DNA of 64,000 bases. Source: Nepenthes gracilis. Its lineage: Eukaryota > Streptophyta > Magnoliopsida > Caryophyllales > Nepenthaceae. The translations under genes and the position numbers were made by a program. Location: positions 5,707,041 to 5,771,040 of the forward strand of contig BSYO01000038.1 in the NCBI GenBank assembly GCA_033239525.1, in the 5' to 3' direction. Of the stretch, positions 1 through 12,195 are shown piece after piece (within the stretch, counting starts at the first letter, position 1; every line of letters begins with the position of its first letter). The notes beneath the pieces were generated by a model. That model was not told where the DNA came from. It ran no database searches and saw only the letters and a list, made by a program, of their open reading frames with translations.

Positions 1-2059
1 TCCAAATTTACAACAACTCATCCACATAATACTATAACTTCAATATTTTACATACAATGATCAAGTCCAGTCATCTGGCCATAAATAATAACCATAACAT
101 ATCCTCGAGATCAGGAATATACCAAATATAACATCTCCACTCGCCAAAAGGAATATCCGAGCCCAATCACGTCCGAGCTCCTGCAAGCGTATTCATGCCA
201 CTAGTCTGAAGGGATAAAACATAAAAACGTGAGCTTAGAGCTCAGCAAGCATCATCATATAAAAACAGTACTTGTAAATTAGGAATGGAGATATCGCATA
301 GAAATCACGTAAAATAAAACACAATATCCGTGAAATCCCTAAAAATCGAGGAGATGTCTCGTACTAAATCATCATCGGTATTAACTCGTTCCTCCAGGAC
401 AAGATCATATAAATCACGATCCAATAAAATCTCATAGACGATATCATATCATATGATCCTAGGTCATATTACATAATCACGACCGTCACCACATCCGTGT
501 GGGACACATACCGTCGTCCGGATCTAAAACTCATAATGCAGAAATCAAGAGAAGACCGCCGGAACTAAAATATAAACAAAACATGTTCCGGGTTTATCAC
601 ATCAGTACGTACGAGACATTCCTATCGCCCATCCGTGGGCCAAACCACGGATCTCAAATCGTCGTCCACGCAACACATGCAGAAATACAAAGCATGCACG
701 AAATCGGAGAACCAAAGATCAATGATACCAGTTTGAGGAAGGGTTAACCTCGTCTGGTAACCACGGCTATATTGGCTGTGATTTAAGCCAACAGCTCAAG
801 GCTCGGCTACGGTTTAGGCTAGTAGGTCAAGGCCATCCATGTACTCTGTCTCCCATAGATTAGGAACTTGCTCACTATGTTTTACCACCCGCGGCTTTGG
901 GTGCAACCTCAAGTTTTAGTTATATATTAGGACGTCCGAATATATTAGTTTTTCGTCAATTCCTTACGATGGTTCTCAATTAAATACACAGTGGGGCAGG
1001 TCAGCTACAAAATGTCTCAACCTTCCTTCCAGCGGAAGTAGCCTATCATATATGTCCCCGTCGGGACTAAACCTCCCGGTCGGGAGCGGCGCCACAAATA
1101 GCCAATGCCTCGGATCACAAATCGACCCCTAGGGTCTCAGACCGCCATGGTACCGTAATGATCCCACCCCCGACAGCATGCATGATTAGTGCAAGTCCTG
1201 GTTCATGGTTCCATAACATACTGATACACAAACATACATATAGATCGTCCGGGTGTCCAAAATCCCTCCAAATCACAAATACCAGTACAAAATCACCGCA
1301 CAACCGATAAAATATACATGCATGTACACAATTAATAAATTGGGGGTATATAAAAATATTGCATGTTAGTAAAATCTCCCACAGTAGTCAAAATGTATCA
1401 GAAATTAAATTAGACCAAGAATAGGGCTAGAGGATACTTGCCTTAACATTATACTCTGCAGATCTGAAGAAAGGATGTCCCAAAGCACTCCAATCGAGCA
1501 TTTCTCTCTCCTACTCCATGCACCACGCGGGCACAGCCCCCTCTCCTCTCCGCACGCGGCCTCAACCGCACCGCTACCGCAGCCTGCCGCCTCGAACGGC
1601 CGTCGCCGCCGCAACACCCCGACGAGCTCTCCATCTCAGCCATCGCGCATGACTCCTCTGTCCTCCGTTCTTCTCCACGCCCGATTTCTCCCCGTTGCTG
1701 CAGCACACGTCGACGCCACTCCTCTGCCACCGATCTACCACCGCATAGCTTGCGTGGCCGTCATCGGCCTCCTCGGCACCACCCAGTCGGTGCCGACGCT
1801 ATTACATAGCCGTCGTCGTCGATCTCCACGCAACCCTCTCTCCTGTGCGATTCTCTTCTCCCACGCCGCAGCCTTCGCGGCCTCACCGGCAAGCCACCGC
1901 CGCCGCCGACTTCTTTCATCTCCCTTCTCCTATTCCTCCTCCTTTTTCTTTGCGCTCGACACGCTATCCCCCCTTTTTCTCCCTCTCTCTCTCCTCTTCT
2001 CCCTCTCTCCCGACACTTTTCTCCTCTTTTCTTCTTATTTCCCATTTTCTTTTTCCTTA

Positions 2060-2103
<44 letters not shown>

Positions 2104-2286
2104 AATCTTAAATTTTAAAATCCAAATCAAATTCCAAATAACAGCACAGGCGCGCCTCGGGCGCTGCTCCAAAATCCTGATCATTTTTTAAAATTTTAGA
2201 ATATTTTAATTTACTTTCATCACATCTGAAATACCCAAAATCACAATTAATATTAAAATAATCCAATCAGGATCTGACATATTACA
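1..2286 (-). mobile_element. Ty3/gypsy LTR, family C copy 1, truncated by the window edge
   Basis: Read on the minus strand, the LTR starts TGTAATATGTCAG at 2286 directly after a purine-rich tract (minus AAGGAAGGGAGAG, 2287-2299), the usual polypurine tract/3' LTR junction of plant gypsy elements. It runs leftwards out of the window. It shares its layout with the solo LTRs at 48315-50826 and 58138-60625: a CT/GA-rich block near 1460-2050, a simple repeat at 2057-2098 and a TGTAATAT start. Open frames on both strands in the CT-rich block are low-complexity and I do not treat them as genes. Confidence 0.8.
2057..2098. repeat. (TTA)n microsatellite in LTR C1
   Basis: About 14 TTA units. The two other family C LTRs carry AT-rich simple repeats at the equivalent place, just after the GA/CT-rich block: ATT-type at about 50576-50632 and AT-type at about 60410-60424. 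Confidence 0.95.
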
Positions 2287-2299
2287 CTCTCCCTTCCTT

Positions 2300-4257
2300 A
2301 TAAAAATTTCGTCCTCGAAATTTACGCATATCAGTCCTTGAACAAATAAGAACAATTCTTCCGAACTTAACCTTGATCAAAAGATTCCTTCAAAAATCTG
2401 ATCATCAACACCTAATCTTTCTATTCCAATATCGGAATCAAAATCTCAACATAAAATAACTTCTCAAAATCAGCAACAATTCACACTCAATCACATGCCA
2501 ATAATCAACCCATATTTCTCTCAACATACATACACCAAACACATCATCACGATCTGCCAAGCTAGGGACAATGCCATTCTGCTGGCCACCTCTCCAATTC
2601 GTTGCAAAACCTCAAAATTCCTATTGAACCTCAACCTCATTCCATCACTTGCCCTTGAAACTTGAAACTTTTCTCTTCATGACGCTTTCAGAAATATCTG
2701 ACCACTCTTCTCGATCATCCACTCAAGCTACAAATCTGATCTCATGCTTGAATTCTCGAATCAATTCTTGTAACCGATAGCTATGAATCCACACGCTTCC
2801 ACTGTGCAACTCTGATCAATCGTCTGCTTCCAATCGCAATCAAGGGCTTCAAAATTAGAATACCGTGCAATTTTCTCATATCGATAATGTGCCAACGACC
2901 AAACTCAAGAATAACTTTCTGATCAGCAAGCAAAGAGCCAACTTCATCAACTTATCCATCATCATCCAAGATGCCACCAAATTCCTCGCTGTCCAACGCA
3001 AACCAAAACAAAATCTCGAAGGCTTCTTCCTCTTGGCTTCTACCTTTAGGCACAAGACGCATGATCAACTCGCCACTCCGCCGATGAAGAATCTTCGATG
3101 TTCTTAACAAATTTAGATCACTTCAACTCCATAATAGCTGTTGACAACCTCAACTACTCCCTAAGCTTCCGTCCGACAACCGAGGCTCTGCTTGATTGCG
3201 TCCAGCCTCATGACCGCTCGAACAAAATGATCTTCACTTCTGATCTTCACAAAATCATCTTCCGCAGATAGGAGCTTGCTTTGAAGCCCAATCCTGGTAG
3301 GAATTATTCACTGATAACTCTACAACTTCTCTACTCAAAACAAAGACAGAAGACACTGTAGCACAAACTCTTAACGCAACTCTGATCCTGAATAGCATAC
3401 GCATAGGCTGAGAATGGATCCACCTACCTACTCCTTCATCGACAAAATCTCCTTCTACTCCGTGAGATTTCAGACTGATCAAATCTAAGCCGCCACTTTT
3501 CCAAAATCACAAGACTCAACAAAACCTCCACATAATCAACGTCCTCAAACTGGATTTCAAATTAGATTCTCTACCTAAGAATCCAAATCAAATCTTACCA
3601 CTAAGAGCTATGGATTCACATGCTTCCGCTTTTTCTTATGAAAATTTACATAACAAATCCGAAGACTTTCGACCCAAAACATTATTAATAATATTCTCCT
3701 TTTTTGAAATAATTTTCTCAAGCCTTTATAATCAAATTAAACAACAATTATCATTATACAAATAACATTTCTAAATCCTCAAAGTAAATACCTCAACTGC
3801 TAACTCCAAGCCATACGTGAAGTAATTTTGATCAAAACATTCAACCGCCGTAACCCATAGACAATCATCCAAAAACGCTGCATCAGAACACAACCTCAAA
3901 TCTTCCTCGATAGCATCACAACCTACCACAGATTAACTTGATCCATCCGGGATCGACCAAATTGACATTGTTGAAAATCTGCCCTTTATTTCTAGAAAGC
4001 TCTCATTACAATTACTATTCCAATAAATACCGATCGTTTCAACGTCAAACGTCCCACTGACGCTACAATTCTCAAGGAATCATCATCTAATTGCTTAATA
4101 AATTCAACTAGATCTAAGAAATCACGCATCTTCACAACAAACGATAGTCCTTCCCTAACCGGCCACCGCCTCAAACTTATGCAAATATACAAGCATGCCA
4201 TTGAAGAAACAATATGCCCAAAATAACACTAGTTTCAAAATAACACTGTAAATTCAG
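2300..4257 (-). pseudogene. Decayed gypsy integrase and pol C-terminus belonging to LTR C1
   Basis: The minus strand just upstream of the LTR ends with the FxDEILF-like pol terminus (TTCGAGGACGAAATTT at about 2310-2325). Further right are an integrase C-terminal remnant around 2550-2600 (GEVASRMAL...) and a core remnant near 2920-3020 resembling MDFVSGLP and LTKSAHF. Many stops and frameshifts break it, so no product is possible. Between about 3480 and 4257 I see only AT-rich sequence that may be older pol; that part is weak. Confidence 0.6.
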
Positions 4258-5616
4258 TATTTTTGTCCCGATACTCATCCATGCTTTTATTTTTATATTA
4301 CCTATGACTTGAGCATGTATATATATTAATTTAATATCTGATTTCTTAGTTTTTGATCGATTTTTACACCGAAACCCTAACCCCATGCCCAAATGCCTTC
4401 ACCCTCCGATTTTTGGGGCTTTTACGTAAATTGGCTCAAGAATTTTATTACCCATACCATGTATATGTTAATTTATCGATTGGATATCCAATTTGGTAGT
4501 TTTATGCAAAATTACGTTTGTCGGAACCCTAACCCACGTCCGGACCTTGTTTAACAAATTATTTTGAGTTTTATACATAATTTGACCTTATATAATGAAA
4601 AGCCATGTCTTGAATATGGTTACTTACCGATTAGGTGTCCCATTTTTCAAATTTTGTCCAATTTTATACATACGGGACCCTAAACCCATGCTCAGCCTGT
4701 TCACCAAAATTAATTGATACTTTTGCATGGTTCAATTTTCTTTTATGGATATTTAATCATATGTAATTGTATATACTCAATCATATATTTCAAAAATATT
4801 ATTGTGAACCGTTTGTGAATAAATTATCGTCTGAAAGCTCTAAAGTTACGTTTGTCAGATATGGTAAGGATTTCCTAATTGTTCCAAAATACCATGCAAA
4901 ATATGTATATATTTAAAGTCACGTGAAGACTTAAGCCCACAAGAAATGATTATTTGTATATATATATATATATATTAATTAAGATATGTATATATATAAA
5001 TGAAATACCACAATTTGATATATGTATGATTCATTTTTTTAAAGTGAGAACTTTGTGAAATAAGTTTGGTGGACTTTTCCTCAATAAATAAGAAATCATA
5101 AAACCTGGACCACAGATTTATATTTCAGAGGATAGTATCCTATGTCATGTCATTGATATTATAGTGGAAATTTAAGGATTACCCTGACTGTGTATTGTAG
5201 CGGATGATATTCCTTGGCATACTTTAGTATATTATTGTGAAAGAACGGGGACTGCATCTAGGCCACGAGGGACATGATTACTTATCGATTGGGTGTCCGA
5301 TTTTTCAAGTTTTGTCCAATTTTGTACATATGAGACCCTAAACCCATGCCCGACGTTGTTCACCTGAATTAATTGTTACTTTTGCATGATTCCATTTTGT
5401 TTAATGGGTATTTAATCATATGTAATTGTATATGCTCAATTATATATTATGATATATTATTGTAAACCATTTGTGAAGGAATTATCGTCCGAAAGCTCTA
5501 AAGTTACATTTGGCCAATGTGGTAAGGATTTCCTAATTGTTCTAAAGTATCATGTAATATGTATATATTTAAAGTCACGTGAAGACTTAAGCCTACAAGA
5601 AATAATAATATGGGGT
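4258..5616 (+). repeat. Two partial gypsy LTR fragments in tandem, joined to pol of element A
   Basis: The sequence from 4258 aligns by eye with the middle of LTRs A and B (bits such as GATACTCATCCATGC and ATGACTTGAGCATG). A block at about 4612-4960 recurs at about 5272-5610, about 660 bp downstream, covering the CCTAAACCCATGC and AAAGTCACGTGAAGACTTAA segments. At 5617 the LTR sequence stops abruptly and reverse-transcriptase coding sequence begins. The 5' LTR, primer site and gag of element A have thus been lost or rearranged. No gene is present. Confidence 0.6.
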
Positions 5617-8285
5617 TGTGTGTGTACTACCATGAGGTAAATAAGATCATGGTCAAGAACAAGTACCCGTTGTCGAGGATCAATGATCTCTTTGATCAAT
5701 TGCAAGGGACCCATGTGTTCTCTAAGATTGATCTTTAGTTTGGGTATGATCAGCTTAGGATTAAGCATGATGATGTGGCGAAGAATGCTTTCCGGACGAG
5801 ATATGGTCATCATGAGTTTCTTGTGATGCCGTTCAGATTGACGAATGCACCGGCCGTGTTTATTGATTTGATGAATCAGATCTTCTAGCCGTACTTGGGT
5901 AAATTTATTGTGCTTTTCATTGATGATATCTTGATTTATTCACGGAGCATCTGAAGATCATGTTTCAGACCCTTCGAGAGTCTAAGTTATATGCAAAGTT
6001 AAAGAAGTTTGAGTTTTGGCTTGATGAGGTTGTGTTCTTGGGTCACATCATTTCAAATGGAGGCATCTCAGTGGACCTGAAGAAAGTTGAAGTAGTGATC
6101 AGTTGAAATCGACCGACGACCATGATGGAGGTCCGTAGCTTTTTGGGAATGGCTTGTTATTATTGCCATTATGTGAAAAACTTCTCTCAAATTGCTTTGC
6201 CACTTATCCGTTTGACGAAGAAGGAAGCAAGTTTTGATTGGACCAAAGAGTGTGACCGAAGCTTCCAAGAGCTGAAGGATCGTTTGACTTCAGCACGAGT
6301 CTTGACTATCCCTATTGGTTCGGGTGGTTTTGAGGTGTATTGTGATGCCTCTAAGTTTGGCCTCGGATGTGTCTTGATGTAAAATGGAAAGGTGGTTGCT
6401 TATTGATCTCGGCAATTAGAGATTAATGAAAAGAACTATCTGACTCATGATTTAGAGTTAGCTGTGGTGGGGTTCGCATTGAAGATTTGGTAGCACTACT
6501 TGTATGGCAAGAAGTTTCTTGTGCATTCTGATCACAAGAGCCTCAAGTACTTGTTCTCACAGAAAAAGATGAATATGAGGTAGCGGAGATGGATCGAGTT
6601 CCTTAAAAATTATGATTGCGAGACACACTACCAACCGAGGAAGGTGAATGTGGTCACACATACCTTGAGCCGTTAGACCAGTTTTGTATCGAGACTATAG
6701 ATCAAGAAGATGGAGATGCTAGATTGCTTGAAATTTTGCAATATCCAGCGTTATGTCAAAGACAACTGGTTAATGTTGTCATTCTTACAGGTGTAGCCAG
6801 AGATCCTTCAGAAGATTAAGGAAGGGTAGGCAGGCAATCCATTTCTGATGGATATTGCTAGAGATCTTGACCAAGACTCTTGGAGAGATTTTTGTGTCCG
6901 AGTTGATGGAGTCTTGTGCTTCCGGGATCGTTTGTGTACACATGACAATAAGGACTTGAAAGAAGAGATTATGAAGGAGGCTCATAGAATCAGTTACACG
7001 ATCTAGCGTGGGATAAATAAGACGTACTAGGTTTTGAAGAAAATGTTATGGTGGAGAAATATGAGGAGGGAGATTGTTACTTTTGTTGGCCAATGTCTGA
7101 TTTGTCAATAGCTGAAGGCTGAGAGGAGGAAGCCCATGGGATTGTTGAAGCCCTTGCCCATTCCGAATTAGAAATGGGAAGATATTTTTATGGATTTTGT
7201 TTCAGGCTTGCCTAGGACTCTAAGGAATCATGATGCTATTTGGGTTATTGTGGATTGGCTAACGAAGTCGGCTCATTTCTTAGCCATTCGGACAACGTAC
7301 TCTCAGGATTGCCTATCACAGTTGTACATTAATGAAATTGTTAGACTGCACGGTGTTCCAGCATCTATTGTATTCGATCGTGATCCACGTTTCATCTCTA
7401 AGTTCTGGGAGAGTTTGCACCAAGAGCTAAGGACGAATCTGAAATTCAGTGCAGCATATCACCCTCAGACCGATGGCCAGTCCGAGCAGATGATTCAGAT
7501 ATTGGAGGATATACCTAGAGCCTCGGTGATGGAGATGAGAAGAAACTGGGATGATCACCTAGCATTGGCCGAGTTTACTTACAATAATAATTGCCAGGCC
7601 AGTATCGGCATTGCTCCTTTTGAGGTACTATATGGTAGGAAGTGTCGATCTCCCATTCATTGGAAGGAGACAGGAGATAGGCATTTGTTGGGTCCTAATG
7701 TATCTGGGAGACGTCAGAAAAAATCGCGGTAAATTTTGAGAAGTTGAAGATGGCCTAGAGTTAGCAGAAGAGTTATACTGATCGGAGGAGATCCGAGTTT
7801 AGATTCAAGGTCGGAGATTTTGTTTTCCTCAATGTGTCACAGTGGAAGGGGGTCTCTAAACTCGGTGTTAAGGGAAAGTTGAAGCCGTGGTATATTGGAC
7901 CCTTTGAGATCCTAGAGAGAGTCGGAGAAGCAGCATATCGTTTGGCGTTGTAACCGAGTTTAACTGAGGTGCACAATGTCTTCCGTGTCTTGATGTTGAG
8001 GAAGTATGTTCACAATCCAACACACGTCCTCAATTATGACCTCTTGGCTATCTAAGAAGATTTACCATATTCGGAGAACCCGGTTCAGATTTTAGATCGA
8101 AAGAATCAAATTTTGCGCTCGAAGACCATCCCGCTAGTGAAAATTTTGTAGAAGAATCACTCAGATAAGGATGTGACGTGGGATAAGGAGGAGGAGATTC
8201 GGGACAAGTATTCCCATTTATTTCAAGGCATGTCTTCTCGTTTAAGTGTTAGAATTCGTTAATTTCGAGGATGAAATTTTTTAAG
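5617..8285 (+). pseudogene. Ty3/gypsy element A pol remnant (RT, RNase H, integrase, chromodomain-like end)
   Basis: Conceptual translation gives reverse transcriptase from 5617 ([12 protein letters not shown], then FIDDILIYS at about 5920-5945, with the catalytic DD intact), RNase H at about 6120-6690 (CDASKFGLGCVLM) and integrase from about 6780. The integrase core is at about 7187-7730 (MDFVSGLPRT, HPQTDGQSE, GRKCRSPIHW). A Tekay/Del-type tail is at about 7960-8260. At least a dozen stops (for example in the RT after SKIDL and at 5887) and frameshifts make it dead. There is no gag or protease upstream. The 3' end runs into a polypurine tract at 8285-8295 and the 3' LTR. Confidence 0.9.
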
Positions 8286-8296
8286 TGGGGGAGAGT

Positions 8297-10341
8297 TGTG
8301 AGGTTATGGATTTTAAAATATAATAATTAGGAAATAATTAAATTAATATAATCAAAATTAGACTAAACACTTGTAGTGAATGTAGGAAATCAGGTTCCGA
8401 GAACATAGGAGTGATCAGTGAGGGGCGCTCGTTGGGCACCTTGGGCTGCGCCGCGAGGGCCCAAAGCAATGGCTGATGTGCCTGCTGGGGGATTGAGCAC
8501 CTAGGCAAGCACTAGAACCCGTGCTGGGCGCGCCGGTCCGCAATTTAAATCGAGCCACGTGGGTTTCAAGGTCATTCTTTCCAGTTTTTTGAGACAAAGA
8601 GAGAGAGAGCACGAAGAGAAAGAGAGAGAAGGAGGAATTCAAGGTTCTCGAGTCTAATTCCGAACTCAAACTAGTTAGAAAAGTTATAGATCAATCCGAG
8701 ATAAGTGTACTTATACCCTTTTCTCTCATTTTCTTGCACTTTCATTTCATTTTCTTCAAGTATCCTCATTCCGATACCTAATTAAATTGTTATTTCATAT
8801 TACCCATAATCTTAGAATGTAAATACCTCGATTTCATGTCTGATTTGTGAGATTTGTACAATTTTTGCATCCGATAAACCCTAATCATGCCCCTCTTCAA
8901 AATTTACCGAATTTCTTGTAAGTTTTACATAATTTGGCTTTAGAAATTGGAAACTGTAGCTTTGTGAATGTGGGCATCTTCATTTTTTGGTATTTGTTCA
9001 TATATATTATTATATGTTAATTTTAAAAAAAAAACCGAAGACATTATCAGACATGAATCGGGGTATTTATATGCATGTGCATTAACTATGTTATCTTGTA
9101 TATTCTCTAGAAATTTATATGCAATTGTGAAGGAACATTATTGTCCGAAAGTTTTAAAGTTGTGTTGGGCTCTCGGCGGTAAGAATTTCTATTTTTCTCC
9201 ATGCTTTATATCGATCATGCATGTAGCCTAAGTCATTAGGAAATGTAAACTTTCAAGAATTATACACATTATGAGAAGTGTAAGAAGAAAATTCCATAAT
9301 GTATTATGTTTGATGAATCGTTTTTTTGGTGCGAGAACAATATTTTATGAATAGATATAGAATTTTTCTAAGAATAAGAAAAGGTGAATTGGGCCCAGTA
9401 TTACATTTCAGAGCGTAGCATTCCCTAGAATGTCATACGATATTACTGTGGAAGCATGAGGACGGCCTCAAGGCCACGGGAGATATGGTGGCATATGTGA
9501 TACGACCCCGTATATCGGGTTAAAGGAATACCGCTCACCACAGGGTGTTGAACGGTATGGGTTGCGTCTTAGGATATATGGAAGCATACACATTCATTTC
9601 TTCGTTCGACCGTACCGTTAGCTAGTAAGGCTTATTGGCCCTGGTCTACGTGTTTAAATACAATTTCTGCATGTTTTGAAACCTAAAGAAAGAATAAGTA
9701 AAATGGGAAAGAGAAATGATTTTCGGAGATGTATTTATTCATGCTTCATGTTCAAGCATCATTATTCTTCCCTTATATCCCTCCCCTACTTTATTTTGTA
9801 TATACTACTTACTGCCTTGATTGTATTATACTTACTAAGTATTTAGCTTACCTTTGCTTCTTTCCTTCCTTTAGATTAGTACGCCCTCATGCCTAATGAG
9901 GCCGAGTAGAGCCTAGGAGTTGGATAGGCTGCATATCTTGAAGAAAAAGCTTAGTGGACTTAGTATTGTTATTTTGTTTCTGGGGGAGCTTTTTTGTATC
10001 ATTATTGATGGTTTTGTATGTTAATGTATGTATATGATGATGATGAGATACTTATAGTATAGTCTCCACTGTTATTGATGGATGTATGTGATTCTGCAGG
10101 TCTTTATGGTTTATCGTGAATTCCTAGTGAAATCTTGTCTGAGCCTACGTCGTAACCAAAGTTGTGATGTCAATGCCACATCTTTGCTATGACTGTTTGG
10201 ATCCTATGTGTCTTGTTGTTGATATCTATTGTGATTGTATGTTATACTATACAGGTATTTTGTGCAGGTTGTACTAGTTTGATAGCCATTTTACTACCCA
10301 AATTCTACCAGATTTTGGTTAGGAAAACGTGGTCTGTCACA
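8297..10341 (+). mobile_element. 3' LTR of gypsy element A
   Basis: Starts TGTGAGGTTATGG after the purine tract GTGGGGGAGAGT and ends GTCTGTCACA, so it has TG...CA termini. It holds a GA-rich block near 8588-8640, the shared LTR module near 9465-9535 (GGCCACGGGAG, then GACCCCGTATATCGGG) and a terminal block near 9890-9940. The next bases (10342 on) continue in the middle of LTR B, so A lies inside B's 5' LTR. The 5-mer after it, GTGAG, corresponds to GCGAG in B's intact 3' LTR. Confidence 0.85.
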
Positions 10342-12182
10342 GTGAGGGTTATTTCTGCGTCATTTTTTAGCAATCCAAGAGGGAGGAGAGAGAGAAAACA
10401 AGAAGGAGAAGAGAGAGAAGGAAGAGATCAAAACTCTTGGGTTCAAATCCGGCTTGGAGGTTGTTAGAGAAGTTGAAGATCGGATCAAGACAAGTGCACT
10501 TATATGTTTTTCTTCCTCCCGTATCACTTTTTCTTCCGATCTCTTTGGGTATTTTCATCACGATATCCGTCTATACTTTTACTTTATAATACCTATGACT
10601 TAAGCATACATATATGTTGATTTCATATCCAACTTTTAAATTTTCTGTGGTATTTCGTATGTACCAAACCTAACCTACGCCCCCTTTGGATTTATCTGAT
10701 TTATTTTAGATTTATGTATGATTTGGCATTTGAAACTTGAAACCTTAGCTTCATGGATGTGGGTACTTTGATTATTTAGTATTTATTCACATATATTTTG
10801 TACATATTATTTTATGTGTTCTAGATGTATCGTTGGACGTGAATAGTGATATTTATTAACTTGTACGTTATATATGTTATTTTGTGTGTGCACCAAAAAT
10901 TATGTTATGCACTTTTGTAAAGGGATTTGTTGTTTGGAAGTTCTAAAGTTATGTTTTTCTCATTCTGGTCAGAATTTTTTGAATGCTCCAAGCTTTATGT
11001 TGATTTATGCATGTGAAGATTTAAGCTTACAAGAATATGAAACTGTGTATAAGTATACTAAAAAATATGATTATCTATATATGTATCTGAAAATTATGCA
11101 AGTTATGCAAAGTATATGTAGGGAACTCACCAATTTGTTATGTTTGATAATTTGTTTTTCAGGAGTGAAAACTTTGTGTAAGATTATGGTGGAACCTTCT
11201 CTTAAGAATAAGTAATAATGAAATTCGACTAAGGATTTGTATTTCAGAAGGTAGTATCTCCTAATATGCTTTAGAATATTTTATGATAAATTGAGGAATT
11301 ACCTCTGGGCCACAGGGGACATAGTGGCATAAGAATAAGAACTATTGGCCCAATATATTAGGAATTATAAGTATACTGTCCACCATGAGATGTTAAATTT
11401 GAGATCCGTGGGTAGTGCCTTAAATTATGTGGAATAACATCATCCTTTTCTCAATTTGACTACACCGTTAGTTGGTAAGGCCTACTAGTACTGTTCTGTA
11501 AATATAAAGAAATTTATATATATTTTAGAACCTAAAAGAAGAATAAGTGAAATGGGAAAGACAAATATATTCCAAAAAGTGTATTTGATCATGTTTCATA
11601 TTTATGCATTTATATTATACTTCTATATCCTTCCTTTGATTTATTTTGAGTATAATACTTATTGTCTTTGATTATATCATGCCTTGTTGAGCATTTAACT
11701 CACTCCTTACTATTTTATTTCTTTCAAATGAGTACAAGCCTATACCTGATGAGGCAGAGTGAGAATTAGAGGTTGGTTAGGCTGCAAACTTGGAGGATTA
11801 TTTTGTGGACTTAGTTGTATGGTTTTGTACCATATGGGGTACTTTGTATTATTTTTGTGACGGATGTGTATTGATGTATGGGTATGTTGATGATATACAT
11901 GTGGTTAGTTGTCGTTATATTTTGATGGATGTATATACTTTCGCAGGTTTTTATGGTTTTGATGTCTAGGTACCTAGTGACATCTTATCTAAGTCGATGT
12001 TATAACTTGAGTTATAATGTTAGTTTCACGAGATTGTTGTGGCTTTATTTTGGATCCTGTGTTGTCATTGTGGATATATATATTTGTTGTATAGGGAGAT
12101 TATATAAATTTGTATTAGTTTGATGGTTATTTTACAACCGAAACCATGCCGGTTTTTTGTTAAGATTTTTAGAATCATCACA
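10342..12182 (+). mobile_element. 5' LTR of gypsy element B, first ~270 bp missing
   Basis: Collinear with the complete 3' LTR of B at 45783-47924, but starting at the position equivalent to about 46051. It ends AGAATCATCACA and is followed directly by a primer-binding site. The missing first ~270 bp should lie left of element A, but I do not find them there, so a deletion is likely. Confidence 0.85.
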
Positions 12183-12183
12183 A

Positions 12184-12195
12184 TTGGTATCAGAG
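12184..12195 (+). promoter_or_regulatory. Primer-binding site (initiator Met tRNA type) of element B
   Basis: TTGGTATCAGAG one base after the LTR end. This is complementary to the 3' end of plant initiator methionine tRNA, the usual primer for this group. Confidence 0.9.

Noticed and set aside
1475..2111. Long open frames on both strands (up to 209 codons) in the CT-rich block
   Set aside because: They overlap on both strands, are dominated by Ser/Pro/Leu or Arg/Glu runs, run into a microsatellite, and lie inside an LTR found elsewhere as a solo copy.
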